In this document: in pieces, positions 28,257 through 36,826 of the stretch
Layout of the letters: each line of letters starts with the position of its first letter
Position numbering within the stretch: the stretch's first letter is position 1
The notes under the pieces: generated by a model
What the model saw: the letters and a program-made list of their open reading frames with translations, nothing else
The model's database searches: none
Told to the model about the DNA's origin: nothing
Translations under genes and position numbers: made by a program
Assembly (NCBI RefSeq): GCF_008087665.1
Contig: NZ_CP042912.1
Location: 4,092,001-4,156,000 of the forward strand
Length of the DNA stretch: 64,000 nucleotides
From: Mariniblastus fucicola
Lineage (GTDB): Bacteria > Planctomycetota > Planctomycetia > Pirellulales > Pirellulaceae
Direction of reading: 5' to 3'

Positions 28257-29477
28257 ATGAAGACTTTGCTTTCGCTGTTTGGCATGTTGCTTCTATTTTG
28301 CAATCCAGGCGTCTTGGATGCGCAAGACGCCGCCGAGAAAAAGCCGCTCAAGGTCTTCATTCTGGTCGGCCAATCGAACATGCAAGGCCATGCTCGAATT
28401 CATACGCTTGAGCACGTCGGCATACGAGAGGAAACGAAATCCATTTTCGAAATGCTGGCGAATGCTGATGGTACGCCAAAGGTAATCGAAGATGTCTGGA
28501 TCAATTCGCTTTCGTCCGACACCGTCAGGAAAGGGAAGCTGACGGCTGGTTATGGAGCCGACGAAAACAAGATCGGTCCGGAACTTGCGTTTGGCGCCGC
28601 GATGCAGCCACTAGTCGGCGAGCCGATCCTGATCATCAAAACGGCTTGGGGCGGGAAGAGCTTGCACACGGATTTTCGCCCTCCCAGTGCCGGCGAATTC
28701 GTTTTTTCAGACCAGCAGATCGAGCGATTCCGCAATCAGAAAAAAGACATTGACTCCATTCGCAAACAAAAAAAGCAGGACACGGGGAAGCACTATCGTC
28801 TGATGCTCGAGCACGTAGACGCAGTCCTGAACGACATATCGACGACTTACCCTGACTACGACACGGAAGCTGGATTTCAGCTGTCCGGCATGGTTTGGTT
28901 TCAGGGCTGGAACGACATGGTCGATTCCGGCGTCTACCCGCAACGCGATCAACGAAACGGTTTCGCTCAATACAGCAATCTTCTGGCGCACTTTATTCGC
29001 GACGTTCGCCGAGATCTGAAGTCTCCCGAGCTGCCATTTGTGATTGGAGTCATGGGCGTCGGTGGTCCGACCGCAGAATATCCAGAAGAACAAAAGCGTT
29101 ATCAGAAAGTACATCAGAATTTTCGCGACGCGATGTCAGCTCCGGCGGCGATGCCTGAGTTCAAAGGAAATGTGAAAGCAGTTCTGACAGAGAATTCCTG
29201 GGATTCGAAACTGGCATCACTCCGCACCCGCCAGGCAAGCGTTGATGCAAAACTGCGCAAGGCCCGTAAAGAAAGCAAACTGGAAGGTGAAGCTTTGACA
29301 GCATTGCGCGAGAAACTTTTTGAAGAAGAGTTTTCGCCTGAGGAGCGCGACGAGTTGCAAAAAGGCGTTTCCAATCTTGAGTATCACTACCTCGGTTCCG
29401 CCACGATATTGACGCAGATCGGCAAAGGTTTTGCGGAAGCGATGCACCAGCTCGAACCAACGACTGCAGCCCGATAG
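28257..29477 (+). CDS. Secreted sialate O-acetylesterase-like (SASA/CE6-type) protein
   Basis: A 406-residue exported SGNH-like esterase with signal peptide LLSLFGMLLLFCNPGVLDAQ. The nucleophile block FILVGQSNMQGHA and the later GMVWFQGWNDMVDS block are the hallmarks of the SASA/DUF303 family, which removes acetyl groups from sugars. GPELAFGAAM and IIKTAWGGKSL also fit. The C-terminal ~80 residues are a charged helical extension of unknown purpose. It follows the ACT-like gene by 75 bp. Confidence 0.85.
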   Translation: MKTLLSLFGMLLLFCNPGVLDAQDAAEKKPLKVFILVGQSNMQGHARIHTLEHVGIREETKSIFEMLANADGTPKVIEDVWINSLSSDTVRKGKLTAGYGADENKIGPELAFGAAMQPLVGEPILIIKTAWGGKSLHTDFRPPSAGEFVFSDQQIERFRNQKKDIDSIRKQKKQDTGKHYRLMLEHVDAVLNDISTTYPDYDTEAGFQLSGMVWFQGWNDMVDSGVYPQRDQRNGFAQYSNLLAHFIRDVRRDLKSPELPFVIGVMGVGGPTAEYPEEQKRYQKVHQNFRDAMSAPAAMPEFKGNVKAVLTENSWDSKLASLRTRQASVDAKLRKARKESKLEGEALTALREKLFEEEFSPEERDELQKGVSNLEYHYLGSATILTQIGKGFAEAMHQLEPTTAAR

Positions 29478-29524
29478 CTTGGCTCAGACAAGGAACTGAC
29501 GGCGCCAAAATCAGAAAAGTCAGT

Positions 29525-29542
29525 GCCTGGAACGAACCAGGC
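29525..29542. repeat. Short hairpin in the gap before the POTRA gene
   Basis: GCCTGG and CCAGGC are separated by a 6-base loop in the 185-bp intergenic region. There is no T tract, so I do not call it a terminator. Confidence 0.3.
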
Positions 29543-29662
29543 TTCTCCGGCGACGTACCATTCTCACGCAACACATTTCCACTCGCTAGCATGATCGATC
29601 AAGCTATTCGGCTTGCTCCTTTTCTGGCGTTTCGGTAGTTACGCCGCAGAAAACATTAAAGA

Positions 29663-31270
29663 ATGAGGTCAAGGATGACCGGAGTACTTCTCCAAACTCG
29701 ACACACGAAAACCGCGTCCGCGCAAAAACTACGCCATCTGCCTTTCCAGGTGATGACCGTAGTCCTGTTGCTGACTGCGATCTTTCTTTCTGGCTGCCAA
29801 AGCTTTGGGAACCAGTTTCAAACTTCGATGCCGATCCCGGATCCGGTTCTGGACACATCGCAGTTGGACAACGTTCGCTACCAGAGTCCACAGGCTCCGG
29901 GTGGCGGTCAGGCTGGAACGCCGGGAATGCTCAATAAGCAATCTCACCGGCTCACGCTCGACGGACCGATCGTTTCGATCGACGAAAACGCTGACCAATC
30001 GCAGCTGATCGCAGAGGTCAACTTTCGCGGCAACTCCAAACTTGCATCACATCAGCTACGCCGAAATATCTCCACGCGTCCAGGCCGCTACTACGACCCT
30101 GACAAGCTTCAGCAGGACGTCCAGCAACTATGGAAAATGCCGGAAATCGCCCGCGTCAACGGTCCGTATATTGAGCAGACCGACAACGGTATCGTCGTCA
30201 CATTTGACATTGAGGAACGAAATGCGATCGCCGACATTACGTTTATCGGAAACCGCGGCATCGACGATCGAACGCTTCGAAAAGAATCCGGACTTGGCGA
30301 AATCGGCCACCTCGACGTTCACCGAATCCGAATGGCCAAATCCCGCATTGAAGAACTGTATCGCGAACGAGGATTCCCTCGCACGCAAGTTGAAATCAAG
30401 GAAGGCAACGAGTCCAATGATTCTCAGATCGTATTCCTGATCCACGAAGATCAGCAGCAGCGAATTTGGAAAGTCGAATTTGAAGGCAACTCGGTCGCTC
30501 CGGACGGACGCCTGAAAAGTCTGATCAAGGCCAAGCCTGGCATTCTCAAAGTCTTCGGCGGACTGGCTCAAAAGAAACAGATCGACCAGGACATCGTACG
30601 CCTCGAGTCGTACTACAAGAGTCTTGGCTATTTTAGTGTTCAAATCGGTCGTGACATCAGCGAGAGCAACGATGGTCGCTGGTTGACGGTTCGATTCATT
30701 ATCAATGAAGGTCCACGCTACAAAGTTCGCGAAGTCCGATTTGTGGGCAACGAACGATACGATTCGGAAGACCTTGAAAAACTGCTCAAACTCAAGCCCG
30801 GCGCAGAGGGACAACCAGAGTTCAATTCGGCTCGCATGTCAGAGGACGTTGGCGCACTTCGGGATCTCTATGGCGCCAATGGGTTTGTCTATGCGAACGT
30901 CGAGGCTGAGCCGCGTTTCCTGGAAGAACCTGGCTATCTGGACATGGTGTACCGGATTTCTGAAGGCGAGCAGTATCGCGTCGGCCAAATCAATGTGAAC
31001 TACAACGGAGGAAACGGGATTACTCGACGTGAAGTGATCCTGAATCGACTGTCTCTTCGTCCTGGCGATTTGATCGATGCCAGGAAGCTTCGTACCGATG
31101 AAATCAGGCTTGGTTCGGCTCGAATTTTCGCGACCGGTCAGGAAGCCGGCGGTAGTCCTCCCCGAATTGTGGTCCGGCCACCGGAACGGGGAAGCGAGTT
31201 TAATCGCATCGCGAAAAAGCTTGGAGGAGTGAGTTCTCAGCAAAACAGCGATCAAACAGATCGCTACTAG
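29663..31270 (+). CDS. POTRA-repeat lipoprotein, BamA N-terminal half encoded alone
   Basis: A 535-residue protein with a lipoprotein signal (VVLLLTAIFLSGC, lipobox LSGC, Cys45). After a linker it contains about five POTRA domains, with repeat hallmarks such as IAEVNFRGNSKLASHQLRR, ADITFIGNRGIDDRTLRKES, WKVEFEGNSVAPDGRLKSL, KVREVRFVGNERYDSEDLEKL and YRVGQINVNYNGGNGITRREV. This matches the periplasmic part of BamA/Omp85, which receives outer-membrane proteins for insertion. The frame stops before any barrel; the barrel is the next gene, 52 bp downstream. Start is ATG 29663, or ATG 29675 behind GAGGT. Confidence 0.88.
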   Translation: MRSRMTGVLLQTRHTKTASAQKLRHLPFQVMTVVLLLTAIFLSGCQSFGNQFQTSMPIPDPVLDTSQLDNVRYQSPQAPGGGQAGTPGMLNKQSHRLTLDGPIVSIDENADQSQLIAEVNFRGNSKLASHQLRRNISTRPGRYYDPDKLQQDVQQLWKMPEIARVNGPYIEQTDNGIVVTFDIEERNAIADITFIGNRGIDDRTLRKESGLGEIGHLDVHRIRMAKSRIEELYRERGFPRTQVEIKEGNESNDSQIVFLIHEDQQQRIWKVEFEGNSVAPDGRLKSLIKAKPGILKVFGGLAQKKQIDQDIVRLESYYKSLGYFSVQIGRDISESNDGRWLTVRFIINEGPRYKVREVRFVGNERYDSEDLEKLLKLKPGAEGQPEFNSARMSEDVGALRDLYGANGFVYANVEAEPRFLEEPGYLDMVYRISEGEQYRVGQINVNYNGGNGITRREVILNRLSLRPGDLIDARKLRTDEIRLGSARIFATGQEAGGSPPRIVVRPPERGSEFNRIAKKLGGVSSQQNSDQTDRY

Positions 31271-31322
31271 GTTGCTCTTCCTGAGCCCGAAACATTCTCG
31301 TTCACCGCTAACTGAAATTGCA

Positions 31323-32921
31323 ATGGTATCCAAACAATCACATCGACCAAAAAGCCGACTCGCAGTGCTTTGCGTTGCCTTGGGTTTGATCGCTGGTGCT
31401 GGCTGCGCCATGCAGGATCAGTTTTCGATCCCTCGCGACAACAGCTCGTTTAACGACCTGGTTCAAACTCGCTTTCAACAGTCACATCCAGTCGCTCAAG
31501 CAAAACACCTTGCTGCAATCACCGATGGCATTGAGCCGATCATTGATGAAAGCAATTCGACAGCGGCGAATGAGACCAGCCAACAGGTACGCGCACAAAG
31601 CCCCGACAACTCGTCCGGAGGCTTTGGCCAGTCAGGAAGCTTTGGGCAGGCCAGTCAGATTCCTGCCAGTGGAAACGGCCAAGGCGTTCAACGAACGGCG
31701 TATCAGTATCCTGAAAACTCACAACAAGGCGTAATCTCACCAAGCTTCGGACTTCCATCAGAAAACATTGGCTCCCCCAACGAGCTGAATTCACTGATCC
31801 AACCGTACGAGCGTGGCGGCAATGCGGCGATGCCGATCGGTCAAAACTATGCCGACCTGGATGTTTTCGTTGGTGAAACTCAAACGGGAAGCATCAACAT
31901 TGGTGGTGCTTACAACTCGGACAACGGAATTGTCGGGCAGTTTGTCATTGATGAGCGAAATTTCGACATCACCGCGTTTCCCCGTAGCTTTCGAGACTTT
32001 TTCGATGGCACGGCGTTCCGCGGCGGAGGCCAGGCTTTCCGACTTGAACTGGTTCCCGGCCAGGAAGTTCAGCGCTACCTGGTCAGTTTTTCGGAACCCT
32101 ACATGTTCGGAACGAACTACAGCTTCAGCCTTTCCGGATACCTGTTCGACCGCAACTACTACGACTGGGATGAGCAACGAGTTGGAGGCCGCGTTTCGAT
32201 CGGCCGTCGGCTGACTCCGGATCTCTCGTTCAACGTCGGATTGCGAATGGAGAACGTTGAGCTTTCAGATCCCCGAACGAACACTTCTCCGACGCTCAAC
32301 GAAAACCTTGGCGACAGCGACCTGTACCTGTTCAACGTCGGCTTGATCCGCGACACGAGAGACCATCCATTCCTGGCGACCGAGGGAAGTTACCTTTCCA
32401 TGATGTACACGCAAGGATTTGGCGATTTCGATTACCCGCGTGGCGATATCGAGTACCGCCGCTATCGTTTGATGTACGAACGACCGGATGGTTCAGGCCG
32501 TCACACGGTCAGTTTTGGCACGAAACTGGGTTTCTCGGGATCCTCGACGCCGATCTACGAAAATTACTTCGCGGGTGGTTTCTCAACGCTTCGCGGATAC
32601 GAATTCCGCGGTGCCGCGCCACTTGAAAATGGTGTTCGTGTAGGTGGTGAGTTCCAATGGCTCAACACGGTCGAATACATGTTCCCGGTTACAGCAGACG
32701 ACATGATTAAAGGCGTCGCGTTTGTAGACTTTGGTACCGTCGAAGACAAAATCGAACTTAATGGTGACAACTTCCGAGTCGCACCAGGCGTTGGACTTCG
32801 TGTCCACATGCCGGCCCTTGGCGGCGGAGCACCGCTGGCGTTCGATTTTGCTTTCCCTGTGAACTCAGCGACGGGTGACGAAGAGAAAGTCTTCAGTTTC
32901 TACATCAGTGCGAATCGCTAG
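31323..32921 (+). CDS. BamA/Omp85-type beta-barrel protein (D15 surface antigen) without POTRA domains
   Basis: A 532-residue protein with its own export signal (LAVLCVALGLIAGAGC; the lipobox is degenerate). About 150 residues of low-complexity Gln/Ser/Gly linker follow, then a 16-strand-type barrel from about residue 175. Barrel hallmarks are the repeated RYLVSFSEPYMFGTNYSFSL-type strands, RDTRDHPFLATEGSYLSMMY, the lid loop FAGGFSTLRGYEFRG matching the conserved (V/I)RGF/Y motif of Omp85, and a terminal strand ending in FSFYISANR. It pairs with the POTRA lipoprotein immediately upstream; together they make one complete BamA. Confidence 0.88.
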   Translation: MVSKQSHRPKSRLAVLCVALGLIAGAGCAMQDQFSIPRDNSSFNDLVQTRFQQSHPVAQAKHLAAITDGIEPIIDESNSTAANETSQQVRAQSPDNSSGGFGQSGSFGQASQIPASGNGQGVQRTAYQYPENSQQGVISPSFGLPSENIGSPNELNSLIQPYERGGNAAMPIGQNYADLDVFVGETQTGSINIGGAYNSDNGIVGQFVIDERNFDITAFPRSFRDFFDGTAFRGGGQAFRLELVPGQEVQRYLVSFSEPYMFGTNYSFSLSGYLFDRNYYDWDEQRVGGRVSIGRRLTPDLSFNVGLRMENVELSDPRTNTSPTLNENLGDSDLYLFNVGLIRDTRDHPFLATEGSYLSMMYTQGFGDFDYPRGDIEYRRYRLMYERPDGSGRHTVSFGTKLGFSGSSTPIYENYFAGGFSTLRGYEFRGAAPLENGVRVGGEFQWLNTVEYMFPVTADDMIKGVAFVDFGTVEDKIELNGDNFRVAPGVGLRVHMPALGGGAPLAFDFAFPVNSATGDEEKVFSFYISANR

Positions 32922-32971
32922 ATCAGTTGCGAATGAGCAGAGCAGAGAGCGCGACCAGCAGTGAGCGCGAC

Positions 32972-33388
32972 CTAGTTGTGATCGCTGCCTTTGAGCAATC
33001 CCGCGCTGCTGTTGTATATCTTGCTGCGGCGAGCAGTCGACTGTTCAGCCGATTCGCGGTTCCGTGATTCGAGGTCGGATTTGAGCGCGATCGTAAAAGG
33101 GCATTTGAGCGTTTCGATGCGGAACTGAATGTAGTCCGCTTCACCTGCCGGCATTACCCCCAGCAAAAAGTTGCCCATCTGTTCGACGGTGGGAACTCCC
33201 AGTTGATTTCGCCGCCAGACTTCGCCAAGCGTATGCATGCCTGCTTCGCGACGTCCGTTGATCTCCGAGAGCCGACGCAACAACTCTTCGTCGTCTCGCA
33301 CACGAGCTTCGATTTCGGCCGCACGTGACGATTCGAGAGATTCGTCGAGGTAGGCTTCGAGTTCAGCGTTCGTAAATTCAGTAGACAA
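32972..33388 (-). CDS. Conserved small protein, anti-sigma-factor-like
   Basis: A 138-residue soluble protein started at TTG 33388 with a strong AAGGAG five bases upstream. Its order (AYLDESL, RDDEELLRRLSEINGRREAG, LGEVWRR, MGNFLLGVMPAGEADYIQFR) recalls planctomycete proteins that look like cytoplasmic anti-sigma modules near ECF sigma genes. The usual Cys pair after the last helix is largely missing (only one Cys, in LKCPFT). No sigma factor gene is adjacent in the window. It is convergent with the barrel gene. Confidence 0.6.
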   Translation of the reverse strand: MSTEFTNAELEAYLDESLESSRAAEIEARVRDDEELLRRLSEINGRREAGMHTLGEVWRRNQLGVPTVEQMGNFLLGVMPAGEADYIQFRIETLKCPFTIALKSDLESRNRESAEQSTARRSKIYNSSAGLLKGSDHN

Positions 33389-34953
33389 TGCGGCTCCTTC
33401 GGTAAATTCTCGCCCATGACGGCTTGTTGAATTCTACACCACGATCGGCACTGTGAACAATTCTAAACAATCGTCTTTCGCTGCCGCAGGCGGTTGAAAA
33501 GGCTTCCTGACTGAGTCACGATAGTCGCGAGACATTCAACAATTTCGGGAACAACCATGTCATTTGCTCTTCAGCGTCGCATTCTGCTGATCACCCTTTC
33601 TTCGATCGCTTCATTGTATTTGGCCAGCGATTTCAAAGCTTGCCAGGCCCAGGAATCGGTCATCGAAAAACCCTCGGAAGATACCAGGGCTGCGACGCCT
33701 ACGGCTGAGGCTGAACCTTCGACGTCCAACCCAGTCGTAGGCGAAAAGGAGTCGGCCATCGACTCAACCAAACCGTCGGATATTCGCATGGCCACGGGTC
33801 GGGTATTCATTGATGCCAACAACGATGGAAAATTTGGCATCGGAGATCAGCCCTTTGTAAACGTTCGTGTTTCCAACGGTAAAGAAATTGTTCACACCGA
33901 TCCGTCTGGCAAGTGGCAATTGCCGCTGGAAGACGACGCCATATTTTTCCTGATTAAACCGTCTGGCTATCAGTCGAAGCTGTCGGAAAACAATTTGCCC
34001 CAATTCTATTACATTCACAAACCCAACGGTTCGCCACAACTTCGCTTTCCTGGCAGCAAGCCGACCGGAGCGATTCCCGAATCGATTGATTTTCCTCTGT
34101 ATCCATCGGACGAGCCCGAGAACTTTCAAATGCTTCTGTTCGGCGATCCGCAGCCGCGGAACAACCAGGAAGTCGACTACATTTCGCACGACGTGATCGC
34201 TCAGCTGATCGGAGACACGTCCTCAAAGTTCGGAGTGACGCTTGGCGATATCGCGTTCGACAATCTGGACACGTTTGAGCCCCTGAACCAGGCGATCGCT
34301 CTAATCGGGATTCCGTGGCACAACGTAATCGGAAACCATGACATCAATCTCGATGCGGGCTCACGAAAGCATATCAACGAAACGTTTGAGGCGACCTACG
34401 GGCCGACCTACTATTCGTTCGACTACGGCCAGGTTCACTTTGTGGTTTTGGATAACATCGACTGGAAAGTTGAAGGCGACAAGAAATCATACTTGCCAAA
34501 CTTTGGGGCTCGTCAGCGTGAGTTCCTGAAGAACGATCTCGATATGATTCCTGAATCCCAAATGGTCGTGCTGTTGATGCACGTGCCGTTTCTGGATTGC
34601 GAAGACCATCAGGAGATCTTTCGGCTTATTGAGGACCGACCGTTCTGCGTTTCCGTTTCGGCGCATCGTCACGTTCACACGCATCATTTTTTTGGGGAAA
34701 AGGAAGGCTGGAAGGGCGATAAAGAACACCACCACGTCGTCAACGTCACGGTCTCTGGTAGTTGGTGGTCCGGTGCCAGAAACGATCGCGGCGTTCCGCA
34801 CTCGACGATGGGTGATGGCGCCCCCAACGGCTACTCGATCATGTCGTTTGCGGACGGTCGCTACATGCTGGATTTTCGCGGGGCCGGAATTCCAGCCGAC
34901 GAACAGATGTTGATTCAGTTGCCAGACGAAGTTGCTGCTGCCGACGGATCTGA

Positions 34954-35832
34954 GAGGGTGTTTTAAAATTATTTTTCCAGCCTGTTTAGCATGAATTGAA
35001 TCATTGCGATTCGTATGACAGTTTCGCTGTTTTGAGTCAGTCTTTCATAGTCCTTTGAGAGCCTTCTGAATTTTCCAAGCCATGCGAAAGTCCGTTCAAC
35101 GATCCATCGCTTGGGTAAGACAACGAACCCTTCGGCTTCGACCGGACGCTTAACGGTTTGCAAGATGACACGATACCATTGCTTCAGGAACTCCGGCAAA
35201 TCAGCCCGCCCGTAAATCGAGTCCGCGAAGATGACTCGAAGCCGACGAAACTTCTGTCTGATGTTTTCAAGAACAAGATGTGCACCTTCGTAGTCTTGTA
35301 GATCGGCCGAGTGGACAACAACGACCATCACAAGCCCCAACGTATCCACCAGGATGTGACGCTTTCGTCCGGTAATTCGTTTCGCCGCGTCATACCCGCG
35401 TAATTCTCCTCCTTCAGCACTGCGAATGCTTTGCGAATCAATGATGGCTGCTGTTGGCGTTGGCTTCCTGCCTTCTTTGCGGCGTACCTTTTCGCGAAGA
35501 CGATCGTGAATGCGTTGCCATGTCCCATCAATACGCCAAGCTCGATAAACTCCATAAACCGTGTTCCAATTCGGAAAGCAGTCCGGAAGCAACCGCCACT
35601 GGCAGCCCGTTCGACACCAATACAATATCGCATCGACAATTTGACGCCGATCGATTCGTTTGCGGCCGCGAAGTTTTGCTGGCGGAATCAGACGACGAAG
35701 CAATCGCCATTGATCATCACTGAGACTGCTGGGATACTCAATACTCATCGCTACGGCTCCTTCCGTTTACGGTTTAAATGCAAACGGGGCTGTAGCGATT
35801 TTTTCAACTCAGAGCAATTTCAAAACACCTTC
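34954..35832 (-). mobile_element. Complete IS5-family insertion sequence (879 bp)
   Basis: Terminal inverted repeats are GAGGGTGTTTTAAAATT at the left and GAAGGTGTTTTGAAATT (complement) at the right: 17 bp with two mismatches. The element is bordered by a 3-bp direct repeat TGA (34951-34953 and 35833-35835), the TNA-type target duplication seen in the IS1031 branch of IS5. One intact transposase gene fills nearly the whole element. Confidence 0.93.
34969..35748 (-). CDS. IS5-family transposase
   Basis: A 259-residue DDE transposase, apparently complete and in one frame. It has the N-terminal DUF4096-like LSDDQWRLLRRLIPP...GRKRIDRRQIVDAIL region and WCRTGCQWRLLP. The catalytic parts are AAIIDSQSIRS (first Asp), VIFADSIYGR (second Asp) and WIVERTFAWLGKFRRL (Glu). 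It runs antisense to the interrupted host gene. Lack of decay together with intact ends indicates a recent insertion. Confidence 0.95.
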   Translation of the reverse strand: MSIEYPSSLSDDQWRLLRRLIPPAKLRGRKRIDRRQIVDAILYWCRTGCQWRLLPDCFPNWNTVYGVYRAWRIDGTWQRIHDRLREKVRRKEGRKPTPTAAIIDSQSIRSAEGGELRGYDAAKRITGRKRHILVDTLGLVMVVVVHSADLQDYEGAHLVLENIRQKFRRLRVIFADSIYGRADLPEFLKQWYRVILQTVKRPVEAEGFVVLPKRWIVERTFAWLGKFRRLSKDYERLTQNSETVIRIAMIQFMLNRLEK

Positions 35833-36220
35833 TGAGTTTTGGGTGAACGTTTATAACGGTTCTTCGAAATCGAAAGTTGAGTGCGCTGTTGATGGTTCCA
35901 CGGACTGGCAAATCATTGAGCAGAAGGAAGCGCCCGATCCGAACTTCACCCGGATGTACAAGCTTGAGTCTCAAGTCCAGCCTCCGATCGAACCGAAGCT
36001 AACTTCACCCAAGAAATCAATGCATCTCTGGCACGGCACTTTGCCGACCGATCTTGAACCCGGCACCCATCTGCTGCGAGTCAGAGCGACGGACATGCAT
36101 GGCCGGGTCTTTTATGGGCAACGCACTTTCCGAGTCGCCAATTAGGCTGTGGTGAGTTCCAGGTGGTCGCGGGTATACTGAGGTGTTGCCCACCCAACGT
36201 AAAGAATTGGAACGACCACA

Positions 36221-36793
36221 ATGAAAAAAGACGTCGATCACGAAGCGATCAAGCAAGCTGTCCGCACCATCCTGTTGTCCGTCGGTGAAGACCCGGATCG
36301 CCCCGGACTTGTCGAGACACCGCGTCGCGTCGCCGGAATGTATGCGGAGATGTTCTCCGGGCTGGATGTTGACCCTGGACGTCATCTCGAAGTGACGTTT
36401 CCGGAAGAGTACGACGAAATGGTGCTGGTCAGAGACATTTCGTTCACCAGTATGTGTGAGCATCATTTGCTGCCATTCACAGGAGTTGCTCACGTCGCGT
36501 ATGTGCCTCACGGAAAAGTTACCGGACTAAGCAAACTTGCGAGGGTTGTCGAAGAGGTTTCTCGTCGGCCGCAAGTTCAGGAACGAATGACACAGACGGT
36601 TGCTGACTTGATCGATGAGAAACTCAGCACCCGCGGTGTCGCGGTGGTTTGCAGCGCCGAGCATTCGTGCATGTCGATTCGTGGAATTCGCAAACCGGGT
36701 TCCCGAACGGTGACGAGTGCTTTGCGAGGCATCTTTAAGACGGATCAGGCGACTCGCGCTGAGTTTATGTCGTTAATCAACGGAAGTCAGTAA
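36221..36793 (+). CDS. folE: GTP cyclohydrolase I (type IA)
   Basis: A 190-residue enzyme converting GTP to dihydroneopterin triphosphate, the first step of tetrahydrofolate and pterin synthesis. The motifs [31 protein letters not shown] (zinc Cys and His), [20 protein letters not shown] and [15 protein letters not shown] (second zinc Cys) are canonical for the zinc-dependent FolE1 type. It starts 75 bp after the interrupted phosphoesterase gene. Confidence 0.97.
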   Translation: MKKDVDHEAIKQAVRTILLSVGEDPDRPGLVETPRRVAGMYAEMFSGLDVDPGRHLEVTFPEEYDEMVLVRDISFTSMCEHHLLPFTGVAHVAYVPHGKVTGLSKLARVVEEVSRRPQVQERMTQTVADLIDEKLSTRGVAVVCSAEHSCMSIRGIRKPGSRTVTSALRGIFKTDQATRAEFMSLINGSQ

Positions 36794-36826
36794 ACGAATC
36801 AACCGACACCATGCAGAAGGAGCGAC

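Larger units (their letters stand above)
33557..36145 (+). pseudogene. Calcineurin-like phosphoesterase gene interrupted by an IS5-family element
   Basis: An exported metallophosphatase split by the insertion at 34954-35832. The 5' piece (33557-34953) encodes a signal peptide, an SdrD-like beta module (RVFIDANNDGKFGIGD), and the phosphoesterase core with metal ligands GDPQPR, LGDIAFD, GNHD, LLMHVPF and SAHRHVH. As it stands it reads four residues into the IS and stops at 34966 (469 aa). The 3' piece (35836-36145) encodes the rest of the C-terminal domain, ending RVRATDMHGRVFYGQRTF. Removing the IS and one TGA copy restores the frame exactly (GSEFWVNVYNG). The truncated product keeps the whole catalytic core, so it could still be active. 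Confidence 0.93.

Noticed and set aside
30128-30814. 228-residue minus-strand frame inside the POTRA gene
   Set aside because: Antisense to POTRA repeats; no recognisable domain.
31268-31322. Possible frameshift joining the POTRA and barrel genes
   Set aside because: A separate export signal and linker follow a clean stop, so I treat them as two genes.
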